A stretch of 8,475 nucleotides of DNA from Anaerolineales bacterium UBA5069 (lineage in GTDB: Bacteria > Chloroflexota > Anaerolineae > Caldilineales > Caldilineaceae). A program made the position numbers and the translations under genes. The stretch is taken from positions 2,945 through 11,419 of the forward strand of contig DIAV01000076.1 in the NCBI GenBank assembly GCA_002415895.1, written 5' to 3'. Shown in pieces: positions 5,713-8,475 of the stretch. A model generated the notes under the pieces. The model had not been told where the DNA came from. It made no database searches and saw nothing but the letters and a program-made list of their open reading frames with translations. Positions within the stretch are counted from its first letter, which is position 1; each line of letters opens with the position of its first letter.

Positions 5713-6786
5713 ATGGGTGACAATGAGAACAAGAGCGTCGTCGTAGGACTCTTCAGCAGCGCCAACATGGCCGACATGGCCGCCGAGAAGCTAAAGGCAT
5801 GGGATAAGTCCGACGCCGGCGTGGCGCTGGGCGCAATTCAAGTGCTTTCGACCAACAAGGACGGCAAGGTTGAAAACCGCAGCGCCGCGCCCAGCGGCGC
5901 GGGCAGCGGCGCCAAGTGGGGCGCCATTGTTGGCGCAGTCGCGGGCATCTTCACGGGCGGGCTGTCGCTGCTTGCCGGGGCCGTGGGCGGCGCAATTGCG
6001 GGCGGCGTGCTTGGCTCGCTGCGCAAGTCCGGCCTCAATATCTCCGACGACGACCTGAAGAAGGTGGAGGTTTGGCTGCAGAACGGCAAGGCTGCCATGG
6101 TCGTCATGTGCGATGAGGGCGAAATGGCTGCCACAGCCGCCCAGTTGAAGACGCTGGGCGCCGAAAATGCCATGACCTTCATCATGCCTGCCGAAGCCAT
6201 GAGCAAGCTCGACGCCGCGGCGGAACGAGCGAAGGCGACAGCAGGCGAAGCCGTGGCCACGGTCGGCGCGGCGGCCGCCTCACTGGGCGCGCAGGCCACT
6301 GAAATTGCGTCAAACACCGGTGATGCCTTGAAGAGTGCCGCCGATGCAACTGTGGATGCCGCCAGGTCTGCGGCCGATTCGGTTACAAGTTCTGCATCAA
6401 AGGCTGTCGCTGCGGCAGGCGACGCCGCCAGTTCTGCAACGGCGGCAGTCAAGGACGTCGCTGATGCCACTGTAGACGGTGCCAAGTCTGCGGCTGATTC
6501 GGCTTCAAGCACCGCGTCGCGCGCTGTCGGTGCGACCGGTGACGCCGTGAAGTCCGCAGCAGATACAGCAACGGCTACGGCCAGGGACGCGGCCGATGCC
6601 ACTGTCGACGCCGTGAAGTCCGCAGCGAGCGCCACGTCAGACGCGGCCAGGTCGGCTGTGGACACGGTGACGGGCGCGGCGAAGAGCGCGACTGACGCCA
6701 CGGTCGACGCGGCCAGGTCTGCGGCCGACGCAACTGCTGACGCTGCCGCCAAGGCCGCCAACAGCGCAAAGGATGCGCTCTCCTAA
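5713..6786 (+). CDS. DUF1269-like membrane domain fused to an alanine-rich LEA-like repeat tail
   Basis: A 357-residue protein in two parts. Residues 7-160 resemble the DUF1269 family: an alpha/beta half (VVVGLFSSANMADMAAEKLKA), a KDGKVENRS turn, a Gly/Ala-rich hydrophobic segment (66-101, GAGSGAKWGAIVGAVAGIF onward, probably membrane-associated), then DDLKKVEVWLQNGKAAMVVM. Residues 165-357 are almost only Ala, Asp, Ser, Thr, Lys, Arg, Val and Gly. They show an apolar/charged period that fits 11-residue amphipathic helices as in LEA-3 proteins. The element DATVD(A/G)xxSA begins at residues 211, 251, 295 and 328 (spacings 40, 44 and 33; the last two are multiples of 11). This suggests a desiccation, salt or membrane-stress protein, but no function is proven. 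It stands alone, with its own strong ribosome binding site and a hairpin directly after the stop. A phasin-like role is an alternative. Confidence 0.8.
   Translation: MGDNENKSVVVGLFSSANMADMAAEKLKAWDKSDAGVALGAIQVLSTNKDGKVENRSAAPSGAGSGAKWGAIVGAVAGIFTGGLSLLAGAVGGAIAGGVLGSLRKSGLNISDDDLKKVEVWLQNGKAAMVVMCDEGEMAATAAQLKTLGAENAMTFIMPAEAMSKLDAAAERAKATAGEAVATVGAAAASLGAQATEIASNTGDALKSAADATVDAARSAADSVTSSASKAVAAAGDAASSATAAVKDVADATVDGAKSAADSASSTASRAVGATGDAVKSAADTATATARDAADATVDAVKSAASATSDAARSAVDTVTGAAKSATDATVDAARSAADATADAAAKAANSAKDALS
6343..6732 (+). repeat. Diverged coding repeats of the LEA-like tail
   Basis: Four related blocks of about 39 bases begin at 6343, 6463, 6595 and 6694, each encoding DATVD(A/G)xxSAAx. 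Recurrent DNA words include gatgccactgt, tctgcggccga and gtgaagtccgcagc. Spacings are 120, 132 and 99 bases. The similarity is clear in the DNA and not only in the protein, which points to duplication within the gene. The low-complexity repeat also leaves a long antisense open frame that I consider an artefact. Confidence 0.75.
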
Positions 6787-6790
6787 TACC

Positions 6791-6906
6791 TGGAAAGAGC
6801 CAGTACACAGATTGTGGCGGCCACAGCAGGGATATCGGCGGCTTGCAATCAGCGTTCGTCGTTGTCTCTGCTGTTTCCACATTGATCTGTGTACTGGCTC
6901 TTTTTG
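6791..6906 (+). terminator. Long interrupted stem-loop with 19-bp perfect basal stem (terminator-like or structured RNA)
   Basis: The 19-base arm aaagagccagtacacagat (6794-6812) is matched perfectly by its reverse complement at 6885-6903. The stem continues inward with bulges: TGTGG (6813-6817) with CCACA (6877-6881), and ACAGCAG (6823-6829) with CTGCTGT (6868-6874). Three G-U pairs can extend the base. The remaining loop (about 6833-6864) is not strongly paired. The 3' arm runs into TTTTT (6901-6905), as in an intrinsic terminator for the gene ending at 6786, but the hairpin is far larger than a normal terminator. A MITE-like element or a small structured RNA remains possible. I see no target-site duplication. 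Confidence 0.6.
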
Positions 6907-6977
6907 CGGACCGCCTGCGAAGCGTGCTGCACAGCAGGCTCAATGGGCGCACAGGTGCACAACTGCCACATGGCCGG

Positions 6978-7007
6978 TTGCTCGCAAGTGCGATCGCACG
7001 CTAAAAT
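6978..7007 (+). promoter_or_regulatory. Sigma-70-like promoter of focA
   Basis: TTGCTC (6978-6983), an 18-base spacer and TAAAAT (7002-7007; five of six matches to TATAAT). Transcription would start near 7014, giving a leader of about 46 bases. The position between the long hairpin and focA suits an independent promoter. The -35 is weak, which would fit activator control. Confidence 0.5.
6988..6999. repeat. Palindrome GTGCGATCGCAC in the focA promoter spacer
   Basis: A perfect 12-bp palindrome lying entirely between the candidate -35 and -10 boxes. A protein bound here would block or remodel RNA polymerase, so it is a candidate operator. GCGATCGC is also a frequent palindrome in some genomes, so chance or a methylation site is possible. 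Confidence 0.4.
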
Positions 7008-7059
7008 AGGCAATACCAGCGCTTCCCACCCCAATCTCCAAACCCACACGAGATTCCCA

Positions 7060-7923
7060 ATGGCAACCGAATTGAGCATGGACGCCTTGCTGCCGGCCGA
7101 GATGGCGGCCAAGGCCGAGAGCGTCGGCGTCAAAAAGGCGCACGCACCCCTGGCTACGGTCTTTGTGCTGGCAATTCTTGCCGGTGCATTTGTGGCCCTG
7201 GGCGGCGTTTTCGCTACCAGCACCACGGCGGGCTACGCGCAAGCAGGCTGGCCTGTCGGCTTTCAGAAATTGATCGCAGGCATTGTCTTCTCGCTGGGCC
7301 TCATCCTTGTGGTCATTGGCGGCGCTGAGCTTTTCACAGGCAACAACCTCATCGTCATGGCCTGGGCCAGCGGTAAGGTCTCAACACGGCTGCTCGCGCG
7401 CAACTGGGTCATCGTCTACGCAGGCAACTTCGTGGGATCAGTGGCAACAGCGCTGCTTGTCTTTGCGGGCCGTCAATACACCTTTGGCGGCGGGCAGATG
7501 GGACTGCAGGCCCTCTCCACCGCCAATGCCAAGGGCGGGCTCGATTTTATGCAGGCTATTGCGCTTGGCATACTCTGCAACGGGCTCGTCTGTCTTGCCG
7601 TCTGGCTCACCTACTCCGCGCGCACCGTCACCGACAAGGTGATGGCCATTGTCTTCCCGATTACGGCCTTTGTGGCTGCAGGCTTCGAGCATTGCGTGGC
7701 CAACATGTATTTCATGCCGCTGGGCATGATGATTAGGCAGGGTGCGCCCGCCTCCTTTTGGGAAAGCATCGGCAAAACGCCGGCGGATTTTCCGCACATT
7801 ACCTGGCAAGGCTTCCTGATCAACAATCTGCTGCCTGTCACAATCGGCAACATCATAGGCGGTGCGGTGCTTGTCGGCGCAGTCTATTGGTTCGTCTATC
7901 TGCGCCCTGCCCGCAAACCCTAA
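7060..7923 (+). CDS. focA: Formate channel FocA (formate/nitrite transporter family)
   Basis: A pentameric inner-membrane channel for formate. The 287-residue protein matches FocA along its length: DALLPAEMAAKAESVGVKKA (8-27, the cytoplasmic N-terminal helix), GGAELFTGN (87-95, FNT signature in the TM2 omega loop), WVIVYAGNFVGS (116-127), GILCNGLVCLAVWLTYSAR (170-188, second signature), GFEHCVANMYFMPLGM (208-223, with His211 at the position of the gating/protonation His209 of E. coli FocA) and NLLPVTIGNIIGGAVLVG (256-273), ending YWFVYLR. Six membrane segments are evident near 31-53, 68-86, 113-135, 164-186, 194-216 and 254-281. ATG 7060 begins the FocA-like part; the frame is open further upstream but runs into the hairpin. 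The ribosome binding site is weak (GAGA-like at about 7050). No pyruvate formate-lyase gene is adjacent, unlike the E. coli focA-pflB pair. Confidence 0.93.
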   Translation: MATELSMDALLPAEMAAKAESVGVKKAHAPLATVFVLAILAGAFVALGGVFATSTTAGYAQAGWPVGFQKLIAGIVFSLGLILVVIGGAELFTGNNLIVMAWASGKVSTRLLARNWVIVYAGNFVGSVATALLVFAGRQYTFGGGQMGLQALSTANAKGGLDFMQAIALGILCNGLVCLAVWLTYSARTVTDKVMAIVFPITAFVAAGFEHCVANMYFMPLGMMIRQGAPASFWESIGKTPADFPHITWQGFLINNLLPVTIGNIIGGAVLVGAVYWFVYLRPARKP

Positions 7924-7953
7924 AGTGATACCGCAGTGAAACTCACAGCCACG

Positions 7954-7995
7954 ACAACATCGCACCGCAAAAGCCCAAAGGTGCGATGTTGTTTT
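7954..7995 (+). terminator. Rho-independent terminator after focA
   Basis: The arm acaacatcgcacc (7954-7966) and its perfect reverse complement (7980-7992) enclose a 13-base loop. The stem runs into TTTT (7992-7995). It begins 30 bases after the focA stop and ends 20 bases before the stop of the convergent DUF123 gene. On the minus strand the stem is followed by only two T bases, so it should act mainly for focA. Confidence 0.9.
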
Positions 7996-8015
7996 CATGC
8001 AGGTATCAATGTCGT

Positions 8016-8475
8016 TCACGCAGCGGACACCTTAAGCACACGCAAGTGCTCGATACCGGCGCGCACCGCCCATTGGGAGGCATCCGGCGGTTGCACAAAC
8101 GCAAGCAGATGCCCTGCGCAGCCACAGTCGCTCGCGCCGAAACGGGGCGCAATGATCGCCGCGCCGGGCATTTGTGCCAGCGCCGCCGCCCAGGCGCATT
8201 CGTTAGCGCTCTCACCCGTTGCGTACCACACCGCCATACATGGGGCCACGGTGCGCAAATAATCCACATGCCAGTGAGGGCGCGTCACGGGGTTCAGGTG
8301 GTGGCACAGCCGGCCGCGCAGCCCGCCCGGCCCATGCGCGCTGCCCACATACAAGTGGCAACCTGCCGGGAACTCAATCAATCCAAGCCGCCCAATCTGA
8401 ATCGGCTGCGCCTCTACCAGATGCAGCAGCAGCACATAGCAGCCTGGTAAAGCAGTGAGGCTTCCGCTAGCGGAA
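8016..8475 (-). CDS. DUF123 / GIY-YIG-like nuclease family protein, 5' end outside the window
   Basis: The frame encodes a DUF123-family protein, a group related to GIY-YIG nucleases and sometimes fused to endonuclease III-like proteins. Counting from the GTG at 8435, I see IGRLGLIEFPAGCHLYVGSA (14-33, including the YVG half of the GIY-YIG signature), GPGGLRGRL (35-43), HWHVDYL (54-60), an E-C pair at 79-80 and FGASDCGCAGHL (99-110). The GTG at 8435 is the only start in the window, but the codons before it stay open to the right edge and read LPGCYVLLLHL, which fits the normal family N-terminus (PGxYxLLLxL). I therefore annotate it as 5'-partial, starting beyond 8475. It converges on focA. 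DNA cleavage activity has not, to my knowledge, been shown for this family. Confidence 0.87.
   Translation of the reverse strand, partial: SASGSLTALPGCYVLLLHLVEAQPIQIGRLGLIEFPAGCHLYVGSAHGPGGLRGRLCHHLNPVTRPHWHVDYLRTVAPCMAVWYATGESANECAWAAALAQMPGAAIIAPRFGASDCGCAGHLLAFVQPPDASQWAVRAGIEHLRVLKVSAA
8462..8475. repeat. 14-bp palindrome TTCCGCTAGCGGAA at the right edge
   Basis: A perfect 14-base self-complementary sequence ends exactly at the window edge. It lies in the open 5' extension of the DUF123 gene, where it would encode Ser-Ala-Ser-Gly. It may be part of a larger hairpin or operator cut off by the edge, or simply coding sequence. Confidence 0.5.

Noticed and set aside
5838..6761. Minus-strand open frame of 307 codons opposite the DUF1269-LEA gene
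   Set aside because: Its product is a monotonous Ala/Ser/Val string that mirrors the GC-rich repeat on the other strand. It has no domain and no ribosome binding site context, while the plus strand has AGGAGG and a recognisable domain.
6791..6906. SRP RNA or 6S RNA as identity of the long hairpin
   Set aside because: The conserved SRP apical loop (GGAA-type with its asymmetric loop) is missing, and 6S RNA is longer with a large central bubble flanked by GC-rich stems.
6791..6906. Insertion-sequence remnant with terminal inverted repeats
   Set aside because: No transposase fragment and no convincing target-site duplication next to the arms. Kept only as a possibility for a MITE-like element.

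Overview
The window is 8,475 bases of GC-rich, gene-dense bacterial chromosome. It holds eight protein genes, two of them in a transcription direction opposite to their neighbours at the edges. I see no rRNA, tRNA, CRISPR array, integrase or transposase. The mix of genes suggests an anaerobic or facultative bacterium, and a Chloroflexota (Anaerolineae-like) lineage is my best guess. The guess rests on the vor-type ferredoxin-linked 2-oxoacid oxidoreductase, the FocA-type formate channel, the DUF123 protein and an alpha/alpha-toroid protein of a kind I associate with Chloroflexota and Actinobacteria. This is inference from protein style, not a database result.

Left block, minus strand (78-2377): a compact operon read right to left. 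It encodes a small 2x[4Fe-4S] ferredoxin subunit, the VorB-type alpha (pyrimidine-binding) subunit and the thiamine-diphosphate-binding beta subunit. Together these form most of a coenzyme A-acylating 2-oxoacid:ferredoxin oxidoreductase. The usual gamma subunit gene should follow, but it must lie past the left edge because nothing convincing appears in 1-77.

Middle block, plus strand (2840-5502): a divergent 462-base intergenic region with several inverted repeats and a perfect TATAAT leads into three closely spaced genes. These are an AAC(2')-I-like GNAT acetyltransferase, a 361-residue alpha/alpha-toroid-like protein of unknown function and a homocysteine S-methyltransferase (mmuM). The last two are only 18 bases apart and probably co-transcribed.

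Right block: a stand-alone plus-strand gene (5713-6786) fuses an N-terminal DUF1269-like glycine-rich membrane domain to a roughly 190-residue alanine-rich, LEA-like repeat tail whose repeats are visible in the DNA. It is followed by a striking interrupted stem-loop of about 116 bases (6791-6906) with a perfect 19-bp basal stem. Next come focA (7060-7923) with its own promoter, a classic rho-independent terminator (7954-7995), and a convergent minus-strand DUF123/GIY-YIG-like gene whose start lies beyond the right edge.

The metabolic theme is anaerobic carbon flow (2-oxoacid oxidation to acyl-CoA with ferredoxin reduction, and formate export or import) beside methionine recycling and a probable stress protein. 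I found no clear multi-gene novel system. The best candidates for new biology are the DUF1269-LEA fusion, the long hairpin after it and the toroid protein paired with mmuM.
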